This document shows positions 8,090 to 15,482 of a DNA stretch of 18,500 nt, piece after piece (within the stretch, counting starts at the first letter, position 1; every line of letters starts with the position of its first letter). The notes under the pieces are model-generated. The model saw only the letters and a list, made by a program, of their open reading frames with translations. It was not told the origin of the DNA and searched no databases. The translations under genes and the position numbers were made by a program. The stretch covers positions 1 to 18,500 of the forward strand of contig JBFIDI010000052.1 in the NCBI GenBank assembly GCA_041581405.1. The letters run 5' to 3'. This DNA is from CAISIP01 sp041581405 (GTDB lineage Bacteria > Pseudomonadota > Gammaproteobacteria > Burkholderiales > Burkholderiaceae_C).

Positions 8090-9484
8090 CTACCAGCCCG
8101 GTGGACGGGTCGCGTGAAAGCCGGTCGCCTGCTCGAAAACCCGCCCCGCGCCCACCAGCAGGTCCTCGCGCAGGGCCGGGGCGACGAATTGCACCGACAA
8201 CGGCAGCCCGGCATCGGACAGGCCGCACGGCAGCGACAAGGTCGGCAGGCCGGAAAAATTGTACGGCGCGGTGAATCGGGCATGCCAGGGATCGCGTCCG
8301 GGCGGAATCGGTCCGTACGAATAGTCGTCGCTGACCGCGAACGGCTCGCGTGGCGTGGACGGGCACACCAGCAGGTCGATGCCGCGCATCATCGCCAGCA
8401 GGTCGCCGGCGCATTGCAGCCGCAGGTGATGGGCGTGCGCGTAGTCGATCGCGTCGCAGGCCCGCCCCTGCTCCAGCCACTGGCGGAAAAACGGGCCATA
8501 GGCCTCGGCCCGGGCCGGAAACGTGTCGCGATGGGCATCGGCCGCCTCGACCTGGCACATCAGCGCCCAGGCCGGCAGGTATTCGCGCAGGCGCGGCGGC
8601 ATCCGCACCGGAACGATCTGCGCGCCCAGTTCCCGCAACACCCGCACCACCTGCGCCACCGCCGCCGCATGGTCGGGCGCGAGGTCGACCGAGCCATAGG
8701 CGGCATCCCAGCCGATGCGCAGGCCCCGCACGCCTTGCGCCAGGGGGGTCTGCATGTCGGGCACGGGATCGGCCAGCGAGGTCGGATCGTGCGCGTCACG
8801 CCCGGCGATCGCCGCCAGCACGATGCCGGCGTCCTGGCTGCAACGGGTCATCGGCCCGACATGGTCCAGCGACTGCGCCAGCGGCATCACGCCGTGGCGG
8901 CTGACCCGGCCCCAGCTGGGCTTGAGACCGACGACGCCGCAGGCCGCCGACGGATGGCGGATCGAACCGCCGGTATCGGTGCCGATGCTCGCGTACGCCA
9001 GCCCCACCGCCGTCGCCGCACCGCTGCCGCTGGACGAGACACCGGCCCAGTGGGACGGTTTCCACGGGTTCTCCGGCACCGCGAAATCCGGGTGGTAGCC
9101 GGCCATCGCCCCTTCCGTCAGGTTGAGCTTGCCCAGCAGCACCGCGCCGGCCTCGCGCAGGCGCGTCACGACGGTGGCGTCGTGCCGCGGCACACGCTCG
9201 GCATGGACACCGGTGCCACCCATGGTGCGAATGCCCGCGGTATCGCACAAGTCCTTGACCGCCACCGGCACGCCGTGCAGCGGCCCTCGGTAATACCCGT
9301 CCGCAATCTCCTGCTGCGCCCGGGCCGCCTGCCGCATCGCCAGTTCCGCGGTCACGGTGGCATAAGCCTTGAGCCGGCCGTCGAGCGCCGCGATGCGGTC
9401 GAGCATGGCGCGGGTCACGTCGAGTGGTGCGAGCTTGCGCGCGCGGATCAGCGGCGCGAGTTCGGTGATCGTCAGGTAGTGCAC
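8090..9484 (-). CDS. Amidase-signature family hydrolase
   Basis: The 464-residue product is a full-length amidase-signature enzyme, a cytoplasmic hydrolase of carboxamide bonds using a Ser-cisSer-Lys triad. By alignment to FAAH/GatA, the triad is K77 (in V-A-V-K-D-L), S150 (in G-V-S-S-S-G-S-G) and S174 (in T-D-T-G-G-S-I-R-H-P-S). The C-terminal half contains the usual L-P-T-L-S-L-P-C-G and P-L-S-V-Q-F-V stretches. The start is a GTG at 9484, chosen because AGGAG lies six bases upstream; the frame continues 54 codons further but without signal. No GatB/GatC partner is nearby, so this is a stand-alone amidase rather than the tRNA amidotransferase subunit. It lies 127 bp downstream of the EamA transporter, also on the minus strand, suggesting a link between amide metabolism and export under the divergent LysR regulator. 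The substrate is not determinable. Confidence 0.93.
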   Translation of the reverse strand: MHYLTITELAPLIRARKLAPLDVTRAMLDRIAALDGRLKAYATVTAELAMRQAARAQQEIADGYYRGPLHGVPVAVKDLCDTAGIRTMGGTGVHAERVPRHDATVVTRLREAGAVLLGKLNLTEGAMAGYHPDFAVPENPWKPSHWAGVSSSGSGAATAVGLAYASIGTDTGGSIRHPSAACGVVGLKPSWGRVSRHGVMPLAQSLDHVGPMTRCSQDAGIVLAAIAGRDAHDPTSLADPVPDMQTPLAQGVRGLRIGWDAAYGSVDLAPDHAAAVAQVVRVLRELGAQIVPVRMPPRLREYLPAWALMCQVEAADAHRDTFPARAEAYGPFFRQWLEQGRACDAIDYAHAHHLRLQCAGDLLAMMRGIDLLVCPSTPREPFAVSDDYSYGPIPPGRDPWHARFTAPYNFSGLPTLSLPCGLSDAGLPLSVQFVAPALREDLLVGAGRVFEQATGFHATRPPGW

Positions 9485-9611
9485 GGTCGGCTCCTTGCTG
9501 GGCTGGAATGCGGGCGACGCCCCGCTTCGGCGGGCCGCGCCATTGTCGGCCAGCAACACCGACCCGGTCGCCCCGGCATCGCCGACATCCTGCACCGGTC
9601 GCGACGCGGAA

Positions 9612-10568
9612 TCACCGCGCCGGCCGGCGCACAGTCCACAAGGCAAGGGCCATCAGCACCACGCCGGCCGTCTGCGGCGCGCTCAACACCCGTCCGTACA
9701 CCATCCAGTCGACCAGCACCGCGGCACCCGGGTAGACGAACTGCAGCAGCGCGATGCGCGCCGCCGGCAGGCGTGCCATGCCGGCATACAGGATCACGTA
9801 GGCAAGGCCGGTGTGCAGCCCGCCCAGGCCGGCCAGCCAGGCCCACGCGGCGACCGTGCCGGGCCAGCCATGCCACGACGGCCACCAGGCCAGCAGCACC
9901 ACGCCGACCAGGCATTGCCAGCAGGCCAGCGCGTACGGACTGGCGCCGCGCACGGTCTTGGCGATCAGCGTCACGCCGGCATAACTGAGCGAGCCACCCA
10001 GACACATCGCGATACCGACCCAATAACTGGCCGACGCCGGCGGCTGACCGATGGCTCCGTCGGCCAGGCCGCTGGCCAGCGCCAGCCCCGCCAGCGCGAC
10101 GGCCATCGCACACCACTGCAGACGGCCCGCGCGTTCGCCCAGCCACACGGCGCCGAAGGCCATGACCCAGACCGGCTGCACGTGGAACACGACGGTCGCG
10201 ACACTGATCGACGTGCGGTCGATGGCGCCGAAGAACAGCGCCCAGTTCAGCATCATCAGCACGCCGGCCAGCAGCGCCGCGCGCATGGCCCCGCCGCGCA
10301 GCCGCAACTCCGGCAGCCGTCCGGTCGCCGCACCGAACACCAGCAGCACGACGGCACCGAACGCGCAGCGCAACAACACCGTCGTCAGCGGATGCTGGCC
10401 GGCCTCTTCGACGAACACGCCCAATGTGCCGAGCAGCAGGCCGCCGGCGAGCATCAGGCCGATGCCCTGGCGCTCGCGGACCTGCGGCGCGACGGGCAGC
10501 GGGGCAACGGATGCGGGAACGGCAGCGGTGATCGATGGCATGGCCGGATGGTCGAGCCGCGCGAACAT
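9612..10568 (-). CDS. EamA-family (drug/metabolite) membrane transporter
   Basis: The product of about 318 residues has ten predicted hydrophobic segments in two homologous halves, the layout of EamA/RhaT transporters of the DMT superfamily, which export amino acids or other small metabolites. Typical features include the G-x-L-L-L-G-T-L-G-V-F first helix, the L-R-C-A-F-G-A helix, the H-V-Q-P-V-W-V end of half one and the matching L-Q-F-V-Y-P-G-A-A-V-L near the end of half two. Three in-frame starts are possible: TTG 10589, ATG 10568 and ATG 10541. None has a good ribosome-binding site, and I chose the first ATG. The gene is divergent from a LysR regulator with only about 60 bp between them, a common arrangement in which the regulator controls the exporter. 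Confidence 0.9.
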   Translation of the reverse strand: MFARLDHPAMPSITAAVPASVAPLPVAPQVRERQGIGLMLAGGLLLGTLGVFVEEAGQHPLTTVLLRCAFGAVVLLVFGAATGRLPELRLRGGAMRAALLAGVLMMLNWALFFGAIDRTSISVATVVFHVQPVWVMAFGAVWLGERAGRLQWCAMAVALAGLALASGLADGAIGQPPASASYWVGIAMCLGGSLSYAGVTLIAKTVRGASPYALACWQCLVGVVLLAWWPSWHGWPGTVAAWAWLAGLGGLHTGLAYVILYAGMARLPAARIALLQFVYPGAAVLVDWMVYGRVLSAPQTAGVVLMALALWTVRRPAR

Positions 10569-10627
10569 CCTGTAAAGCGCATAGTTCAAAATGCAGATAT
10601 TCGATAAACGGATGGAAAGGCCAAGCC
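10569..10627. promoter_or_regulatory. Divergent promoter region between EamA and LysR genes
   Basis: The 59 bases between the two divergent genes contain a clearly AT-rich patch (about 10573-10612) in otherwise GC-rich DNA. This must hold promoters for both directions and probably a LysR binding site, but I could not pick a convincing symmetrical T-N11-A box or -10/-35 pair. An AAAGG at 10616-10620, seven bases before the LysR ATG, is the LysR ribosome-binding site. Confidence 0.45.
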
Positions 10628-11494
10628 ATGCCCCGCGGTTCCGACTTGCAACTCGACTGGTTGCGGTGTTTTGTCGCGGTCGTGGACGCCGGCTCCCTGT
10701 CGGCGGCCGTGCCGCTGATCCACCGCTCGCAATCGGCCGTCAGCATGCAGTTGCGCAAGCTCGAGGACGCCGTCGGTGCGCCGGTGCTGTTGCGCGGGCC
10801 GCGCCGGATGACGCTGACGCCGGTGGGCACGGAGCTGCTCGGTCACGCGCGGCGCATGCTGGCGCTGCACACCGAGACACTTGCCGCATTACACGGGCCG
10901 CAGCTGGCGGGCCGGGTGCGGCTGGGCGTGCCGGACGACTATGCCGCGCGTTACCTGACGCCGGTACTGCGCCAGTTCGCCAGCCGGCACGCGGCCGTCG
11001 AGATCGAGCTCGACTGCGAGCAATCGACCGCGCTGATACCCAAGGTGCAGCTCGGTGAAATCGACCTGGCGCTGGTCTCGCGCGACAAGCCGTCGCGCGG
11101 CATCCTGCTGTTCCAGGAGCCGCTGACCTGGGTCGGTGCGGCGCAGTTCGAGGTCTGGCGGCGCGATCCGCTGCCTATCGCGGTGTACGAGGCCAGCAGC
11201 CTGGCGCGGCGCGAGGCATTGGCCGCGCTGGCCGGCATGCGCAGGCGTTATCGCGTGGTCTACAACAGCTCCAGCCTGGCCGGCCAGATCGCGGCCGTCG
11301 AGAGCGGACTCGCGGTGGCGGTGCTGACGCGCTGCAGCGCACCGACCCACCTGCTGGAGCTGGGTGCGCGCCACGGCTTGCCGGCGCTCGGATCGATGCA
11401 GGTCGCCGTCATGCGCAGCAAGGCCTCCCGGGCATCGTCCGCCGTCGATGCGTTGCAGCAACTGATGGTGCGCATCCTGCGGCCGGTGAGCTGA
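10628..11494 (+). CDS. LysR-family transcriptional regulator
   Basis: The 288-residue protein has the LysR layout. A winged helix-turn-helix at about residues 7-66 contains L-D-W-L-R-C-F-V-A-V-V-D-A-G-S-L-S and S-Q-S-A-V-S-M-Q-L-R-K-L-E; a linker helix follows, then a periplasmic-binding-protein-like effector domain starting near G-R-V-R-L-G-V at about 95. Length is normal for the family. The ATG at 10628 is preferred because AAAGG lies seven bases upstream and the HTH begins a few residues in. It is divergent from the EamA exporter and is its likely regulator; the amidase downstream of that exporter may belong to the same regulon. The inducer is unknown. Confidence 0.93.
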   Translation: MPRGSDLQLDWLRCFVAVVDAGSLSAAVPLIHRSQSAVSMQLRKLEDAVGAPVLLRGPRRMTLTPVGTELLGHARRMLALHTETLAALHGPQLAGRVRLGVPDDYAARYLTPVLRQFASRHAAVEIELDCEQSTALIPKVQLGEIDLALVSRDKPSRGILLFQEPLTWVGAAQFEVWRRDPLPIAVYEASSLARREALAALAGMRRRYRVVYNSSSLAGQIAAVESGLAVAVLTRCSAPTHLLELGARHGLPALGSMQVAVMRSKASRASSAVDALQQLMVRILRPVS

Positions 11495-11535
11495 CTCCGC
11501 CGCACCACACGCGGCTCGTGATGCGACGACGCGAG

Positions 11536-11548
11536 CGGCGGCCCGCCG
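11536..11548. other. GC-rich inverted repeat between convergent genes
   Basis: CGGCGG-C-CCGCCG is a perfect inverted repeat immediately after the stop codon of the minus-strand membrane-protein gene and downstream of the LysR gene. It could be part of a terminator, but no T-run follows on either strand. Confidence 0.25.
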
Positions 11549-12361
11549 TCAGCGGCCGCGTGCCTCGAACAGGCTGCGTGTCCAGCTCCACATCGCCCAC
11601 AACAACACGGCGGGCACGACCACGGTCTGCAACACGAAGACCACCATCAGCCGGATCAGATGCTCGGTCGCGTTTTCCAGCATCTGCTTGAGTTCGTCGA
11701 AACGGGCGCGCACGTCGGTGTTGTGCGCGAACCAGCGCCGCAACTGGTCGAGCAGGCCCTGCGGCGCGGCATCGGCCTGCGCGTTCGGGGCGCTGCGGGC
11801 GGCATCGCTGGTGGTCGCGTCGATGGCCTGCTGGCTGACCCGGTAGTCCTCGGCCAGGAAGCGCTGCCACACCAGGTCGGTGCCCAGCGTCACCGCCGGC
11901 ACCGCGAAACGCAGCATCAGCGCCAGCACCAGCAGGCGCGACAACCAGGGATCGATGGGGCGCCGGCGCAACCACATCCACGCCCAGGCCGACGCGGCCA
12001 GCGTCAGCAACACCGAGATCGGCCAGTAGCCGCCCACGCCCAGCAACACCTTCTGCGCGCCGAACAACACGCTGGCGCCCAGCATCAGGTCGGAGAAACG
12101 TTCGACCAGGTCGTTCACCGGGTCGAGCAGCTGCCCCGGCGCCAGCGTGGCGCCGACGCCGGCCGGTTGCAGCGACAACTCGGTGCCCTGCGCCACGGAG
12201 ATCACGCCGTTGAGCGCGCGTGCGGTGGCAAAACTGACCAGGGCACGCTTGAGTCCGGCGTCGACCTTCTCGCCGGCAGGTGCGTCCAGGGGCGCAAACC
12301 AGGCGCAGGCGACCAGGACCAGCAACAGCAGGGGCAGGACGGCGCGTTGCAGGGCAGCCAC
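11549..12361 (-). CDS. Membrane protein of unknown function
   Basis: The 270-residue product has an N-terminal hydrophobic segment (about 6-23, containing L-V-A-C, a possible lipobox although the context looks more like a membrane helix), a soluble stretch, two or three membrane helices at about 88-160, a hydrophilic, probably helical region (about 175-225, with L-D-Q-L-R-R-W and R-F-D-E-L-K-Q-M-L-E-N) and a last helix near 235-258. I do not recognise the family. The start is a GTG at 12361, only seven bases after the stop codon of the GntR gene, so translation is probably coupled to it. It is the last gene of the proposed DapA-like/Bug/GntR operon, which may hint at a transport or envelope role, but this is only inference. 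Confidence 0.75.
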   Translation of the reverse strand: MAALQRAVLPLLLLVLVACAWFAPLDAPAGEKVDAGLKRALVSFATARALNGVISVAQGTELSLQPAGVGATLAPGQLLDPVNDLVERFSDLMLGASVLFGAQKVLLGVGGYWPISVLLTLAASAWAWMWLRRRPIDPWLSRLLVLALMLRFAVPAVTLGTDLVWQRFLAEDYRVSQQAIDATTSDAARSAPNAQADAAPQGLLDQLRRWFAHNTDVRARFDELKQMLENATEHLIRLMVVFVLQTVVVPAVLLWAMWSWTRSLFEARGR

Positions 12362-12368
12362 CGCGGCG

Positions 12369-13154
12369 TCACCGATCGCGCCGACCGTCGATCAGCCGCC
12401 GGCGCGCCTGGCTCAGGTGGAACTGCATCGCGGTGCGCGCCTCCTCGGCGTCGCGCGCACGGATGGCTTCGACGATGGCCACGTGTTCATCGAGCACGGC
12501 CAGTGCACGCTTGCGCTTGGCGGTGCGGGTCAGGCCCAGCGTGAGCCGCATCAGCCCGGTCATCGCGTCGTGGATGCTGGCCAGCAAGGTGGTGTAGAAG
12601 TCGTTGCCGCTGGCTTCGGCAATACACGCATGGAACGCCAGGTCGGCCTCGGGCAGCAACTTGCCGCTGCGCACGCCATCGGCAAAGGCTTCGTGCGCGG
12701 CGAGGATGGCCGCCAGCTGTTCGTCGGTATGGCGTTCGGCCGCCAGGCGCGCGGCGTCGCCCTCGAGGGTGATGCGCACTTCCTGGCATCGCAGGTAGGA
12801 CGCGATGTCCTGCGCCTGCGCCAGCGTCTTCACGCGTGGCGCGGGCTGGTGGCTGACGAAGGTGCCCAGGCCCTGGTGCGACGTGATCAGGCCATCGGCG
12901 CGCAGGCGCAGCAACGCTTCGCGCACCACCGGCCGGGAGACACCGAAACGCTCCGAGATCTCCATCTCGGACGGCAGCTGGTCGCCCACCTTGAGCTTGC
13001 CCGAGGTGATCTGGTCGAACACCTGGCCGTAGAGCTGGTCCGACAGGCGGCCCCGCTGACCCGGCGCGAGCACCAGAGCGTGACCGTCGGCGGCAGGCGA
13101 AGGTCCGGATACCGGTGCTGTCGTGGCTGCTGTGGCTACTGTGCGGCGCGCCAT
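12369..13154 (-). CDS. GntR-family regulator with FCD ligand-binding domain
   Basis: The 261-residue protein has a winged HTH at about 36-102 (L-S-D-Q-L-Y-G-Q-V, L-P-S-E-M-E-I-S-E-R-F-G-V-S-R-P-V-V-R-E-A-L, G-L-G-T-F-V) followed by an all-helical FCD domain. The FCD metal site is recognisable as D171, H175, H224 and H246, so a bound metal and a small carboxylate ligand are expected. The ATG at 13154 is used; a TTG at 13184 is also in frame but has no ribosome-binding site. The gene lies 50 bp after the Bug binding-protein gene and 7 bp before the membrane-protein gene. Its likely targets are two TnGTnnnACnA-type sites upstream of the DapA-like gene. A GATAAT sequence at about 13190 could give a separate promoter, but this is weak. 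Confidence 0.92.
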   Translation of the reverse strand: MARRTVATAATTAPVSGPSPAADGHALVLAPGQRGRLSDQLYGQVFDQITSGKLKVGDQLPSEMEISERFGVSRPVVREALLRLRADGLITSHQGLGTFVSHQPAPRVKTLAQAQDIASYLRCQEVRITLEGDAARLAAERHTDEQLAAILAAHEAFADGVRSGKLLPEADLAFHACIAEASGNDFYTTLLASIHDAMTGLMRLTLGLTRTAKRKRALAVLDEHVAIVEAIRARDAEEARTAMQFHLSQARRRLIDGRRDR

Positions 13155-13204
13155 GGAATCGCTCGTGTCTCCGGGGGTGGGCAAGACACGATTATCAACA
13201 GTCT

Positions 13205-14182
13205 TCAGTCGACGGTGATGCCCTTGTCGCGAATGATCTGCGCGTAGCGCTTGCGGTCGTTCTCGATCAGCGCGCGAAACTGCGCCGGCGTGTTCGGCGC
13301 CGGAACCGCGCCTTGCTCGATGTAGCGGCGCTTGAGCTCGTCGCTGGCCATGACCTCACGCACATCGGCCGAGATCTTTTCGACCAGCGTATCCGGTGTG
13401 CCGGCGGGCGCCAGCAGGCCGATCCAGGAGATCGAGTTGAAGCCGGGCAATGCACTTTCCGCCAGCGTCGGGACATCCGGCAGTGCGCTGGAGCGGCTCG
13501 AACCCGTCATCGCGATCGGGCGCACCTTGCCGGACTTGACCTGGGCCGAACTCTCCAGCACGGTGGTCACCGACATGTTCACGTGGCCGGCCAGCAGATC
13601 GGCCATGGCCGGGCCGCTGCCCTTGTAGGGCACGTGCAGCAGCTGGGTTCCGCTCTGGGCCTGGAACAGCTCGGCGGCCAGGTGCAGCGAACTTCCGGCG
13701 CCCGAGCTGCTGTAGGACACCTTGCCCGGATTCGCCTTGACATGGGCAATCAGTTCCTGCGGCGTCCTGGCCGGTACGGACGGATGCACCAGCATGACCA
13801 AGGGCAGCTCGGCGATCAGGCTCACCGGCGCAAAGCCGTTCACCGGGTCATAGGACATCTTCTTGTACAGCGAACCGTTGATCGCCTGCGTGCCGATGTT
13901 GCCCACCAGCAGCGTGTAACCGTCGGGCTTGGCCTTGGACGCGTATTCGGCACCCACCATGCCGGCGGCACCGGCCTTGTTTTCCACGACCACCGACTGG
14001 CCCCACTTCTCGGACAACTTCTGCGCCAGCATGCGCGCGCCGGTGTCGCTGCCGCCACCCGGGGAAAACGGCACGACGATGGTCACGGGGCGGGTCGGAT
14101 ATGCCTGGGCCAGTGCGGGGTTGGCGGCGAGGGCAAGAACGGCGACGCCCAGGGCGCGGGAAAGAATGGATGGCAGTGTCAT
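13205..14182 (-). CDS. Bug/TctC-family periplasmic solute-binding protein
   Basis: The 325-residue product has a Sec signal peptide (hydrophobic core about 8-22, cleavage likely after A-L-A near 25) followed at once by Y-P-T-R-P-V-T-I-V-V-P-F-S-P-G-G-G-S-D, the hallmark opening of Bug (Bordetella uptake gene) proteins. Later family marks include the G-A-A-G-M-V-G-A and H-V-P-Y-K-G-S-G-P-A stretches. Bug proteins bind small carboxylates or amides in the periplasm; many have no own permease, and no TctA/TctB genes are present here. It follows the DapA-family gene by 127 bp and precedes the GntR regulator, so it probably captures the substrate or a precursor for that enzyme. A strong hairpin lies in the gap upstream. 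The start is the first ATG giving a signal peptide; no good ribosome-binding site is seen. Confidence 0.94.
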   Translation of the reverse strand: MTLPSILSRALGVAVLALAANPALAQAYPTRPVTIVVPFSPGGGSDTGARMLAQKLSEKWGQSVVVENKAGAAGMVGAEYASKAKPDGYTLLVGNIGTQAINGSLYKKMSYDPVNGFAPVSLIAELPLVMLVHPSVPARTPQELIAHVKANPGKVSYSSSGAGSSLHLAAELFQAQSGTQLLHVPYKGSGPAMADLLAGHVNMSVTTVLESSAQVKSGKVRPIAMTGSSRSSALPDVPTLAESALPGFNSISWIGLLAPAGTPDTLVEKISADVREVMASDELKRRYIEQGAVPAPNTPAQFRALIENDRKRYAQIIRDKGITVD

Positions 14183-14227
14183 GGTGATACTTATGGTTGG
14201 AGGAAACAAAGACGAAATCGGTTCGGA

Positions 14228-14239
14228 CCGGTCGACCGG
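14228..14239. repeat. 12-bp perfect palindrome
   Basis: CCGGTCGACCGG reads the same on both strands. It lies in the leader of the Bug gene, 46 bp upstream of its ATG and next to a larger hairpin. It could be a protein-binding site or part of the mRNA fold; neither is proven. Confidence 0.4.
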
Positions 14240-14244
14240 ATGCG

Positions 14245-14273
14245 CAGCGCCCCGTGAACCACGGGGGGCGCTG
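14245..14273 (-). other. Strong hairpin between DapA-like and Bug genes
   Basis: The arms CAGCGCC...CCGTG and CACGG...GGCGCTG are complementary around a short AAC loop, with a two-base bulge. No T-run follows in the minus direction, so a simple Rho-independent terminator is unlikely. A processing or stabilising element that lets the binding protein be made in larger amounts than the enzyme is plausible. Confidence 0.45.
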
Positions 14274-14309
14274 ATTGCCCGCTGGCGCGTGCGCCGCGGG
14301 CCATCGGGT

Positions 14310-15245
14310 TCAGGCCAGGGCGGTCTCCAGCTCCTGGTCCAGTTCCAGCAGGCGCCGTGCAATGGGTGCCAGCGCGCGACGCTGCGACTCGGGCAGGCCC
14401 GTCAGCAGCGGCAACAGGGGCCCCATGTCGGCGATGCCGGACAAGGTGACCGCGTCGTGCAATACGCGGATCGGGCTGATGCCGTCACGCTGGTCCTCGA
14501 GCGGAATGAAACGCTCGCGCATGGCTTGCGCCGCCGTGTAGTCCGATGCCTGGAGCTGCGCCAGCAATGCCATCGAACCGCGCGGCCCGACGACACCCGA
14601 GCCGGTGGTGAAGCTCGACAGGCCGAAGTCGCGCATGTGCACGATCGCCGGCCGTTCGCCGATGCCGCTGACGATGTATTTGCGGTCCACCGCGTCCAGG
14701 ATGGCGCGCAGATAGGGGTCGTCCGAGGGGTCGTCGAGCACGACGGCATATTTGACCGCCGCGATGCGTCCTTCGTCGATCAGCCCCGCCAGCGTGGCTG
14801 GCGCGATGTAGTGGGTGCTCTTGAGGTACAGCACCGCCGGCTTGCCCAGCGCGTCCGTGAAACGGCGCACGCCGATGCCCAGGCCCTCGTCGGTGTAGGG
14901 GAACACCATCGGCAACAACATCGCGGTCGGAAAGGGCCGCGACTTGAGGACCGCGGCCTGATCCAGCATCTTCCCGTAGTCCGGTCCGACCGACGGCAAC
15001 AGCCAGGTGTCGGGCCCGACCGCATCGGCCAGGAAGTCCACCGTCGACGCGTATTCGGACAGGGGCAGGTGATAGAAGTTGGCGTTTCCGCCGTACATCA
15101 GGCTGCGGATCCCACCCTGCTCCATATGCGTGATCAACGCCTGGTTGGCGCCGGTGTTGAGGGAAAAGTCGGCGTTGCGCGCCAGTGGCGGCACGGCAAT
15201 GACCGAACGCGCGAGGTCGGCTGGCGCGACAGGGGTGGTTTTCAT
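14310..15245 (-). CDS. DapA-family (class I aldolase/lyase-like) protein
   Basis: The 311-residue protein has the length and fold signature of the dihydrodipicolinate synthase/N-acetylneuraminate lyase family, TIM-barrel enzymes that form a Schiff base with pyruvate-like substrates. The predicted Schiff-base lysine is K165 in A-A-V-K-Y, and the partner tyrosine is Y140 in A-V-L-Y-L. However, the G-T-T-G-E loop near residue 45-55 that defines true DapA is replaced by Y-G-G-N-A-N-F-Y, so lysine biosynthesis is unlikely and a catabolic aldolase or dehydratase role is favoured. The ATG at 15245 has GGAG seven bases upstream. It is the first gene of the putative operon with Bug and GntR genes, behind a promoter with two GntR-type sites. 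Confidence 0.88.
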   Translation of the reverse strand: MKTTPVAPADLARSVIAVPPLARNADFSLNTGANQALITHMEQGGIRSLMYGGNANFYHLPLSEYASTVDFLADAVGPDTWLLPSVGPDYGKMLDQAAVLKSRPFPTAMLLPMVFPYTDEGLGIGVRRFTDALGKPAVLYLKSTHYIAPATLAGLIDEGRIAAVKYAVVLDDPSDDPYLRAILDAVDRKYIVSGIGERPAIVHMRDFGLSSFTTGSGVVGPRGSMALLAQLQASDYTAAQAMRERFIPLEDQRDGISPIRVLHDAVTLSGIADMGPLLPLLTGLPESQRRALAPIARRLLELDQELETALA

Positions 15246-15307
15246 GCGAGGGCTCCGGAAGGGGTGGGACATCAAACATCCGACAAGTGAACGAATGTTG
15301 TGCGAGT

Positions 15308-15335
15308 AGTGTAGTTGTTTTACATGTACGGTCAA
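15308..15335 (-). promoter_or_regulatory. Predicted sigma-70 promoter of the DapA-like/Bug/GntR operon
   Basis: Read on the minus strand, TTGACC (15335-15330) and TACACT (15313-15308) are separated by 16 bases, giving five of six and four of six matches to the sigma-70 consensus. The start of transcription would fall near 15301, leaving a leader of about 56 bases before the ATG. The region is conspicuously AT-rich compared with its surroundings. Confidence 0.55.
15315..15325. promoter_or_regulatory. Predicted GntR/FCD operator 1
   Basis: TTGTTTTACAT matches the FadR-subfamily operator pattern TnGTnnnACnA except for the last base. It lies between the -35 and -10 of the predicted promoter, where a bound repressor would block RNA polymerase. 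Confidence 0.45.
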
Positions 15336-15345
15336 AAGTATTTAG

Positions 15346-15356
15346 TTGTCATACAA
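15346..15356. promoter_or_regulatory. Predicted GntR/FCD operator 2
   Basis: TTGTCATACAA is a perfect TTGT-N3-ACAA palindrome and a full match to the TnGTnnnACnA operator pattern of FadR-type GntR regulators. Its centre is 31 bp (about three helical turns) from operator 1, upstream of the -35, so both sites are on the same face of the DNA. Confidence 0.55.
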
Positions 15357-15440
15357 ACAGCAGGGATATGTCCGGATTGGGGGCGCGTGGTCCGGCATCG
15401 GAGCCGTGTACCGGATGATCGAAAAGGCGTCGTGCAAGGC

Positions 15441-15454
15441 CGCCGGTGCCGGCG
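15441..15454 (-). terminator. GC-rich hairpin downstream of fdxA (possible terminator)
   Basis: CGCCGG-TG-CCGGCG forms a compact inverted repeat about 30 bases after the fdxA stop codon. In the minus direction a short TTTT occurs about 15 bases later rather than directly after the stem, so this is a weak candidate. The rest of 15357-15482 holds nothing I can support as a gene. Confidence 0.25.
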
Positions 15455-15482
15455 TGGCGGAGGGCGCGCGCCGCGCCGGGAG

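Noticed and set aside
9521..9534. CCCGC-TTCG-GCGGG hairpin between the EamA and amidase genes
   Set aside because: The stem is only five pairs and no T-run follows, so I do not call a terminator, though it may affect the transcript.
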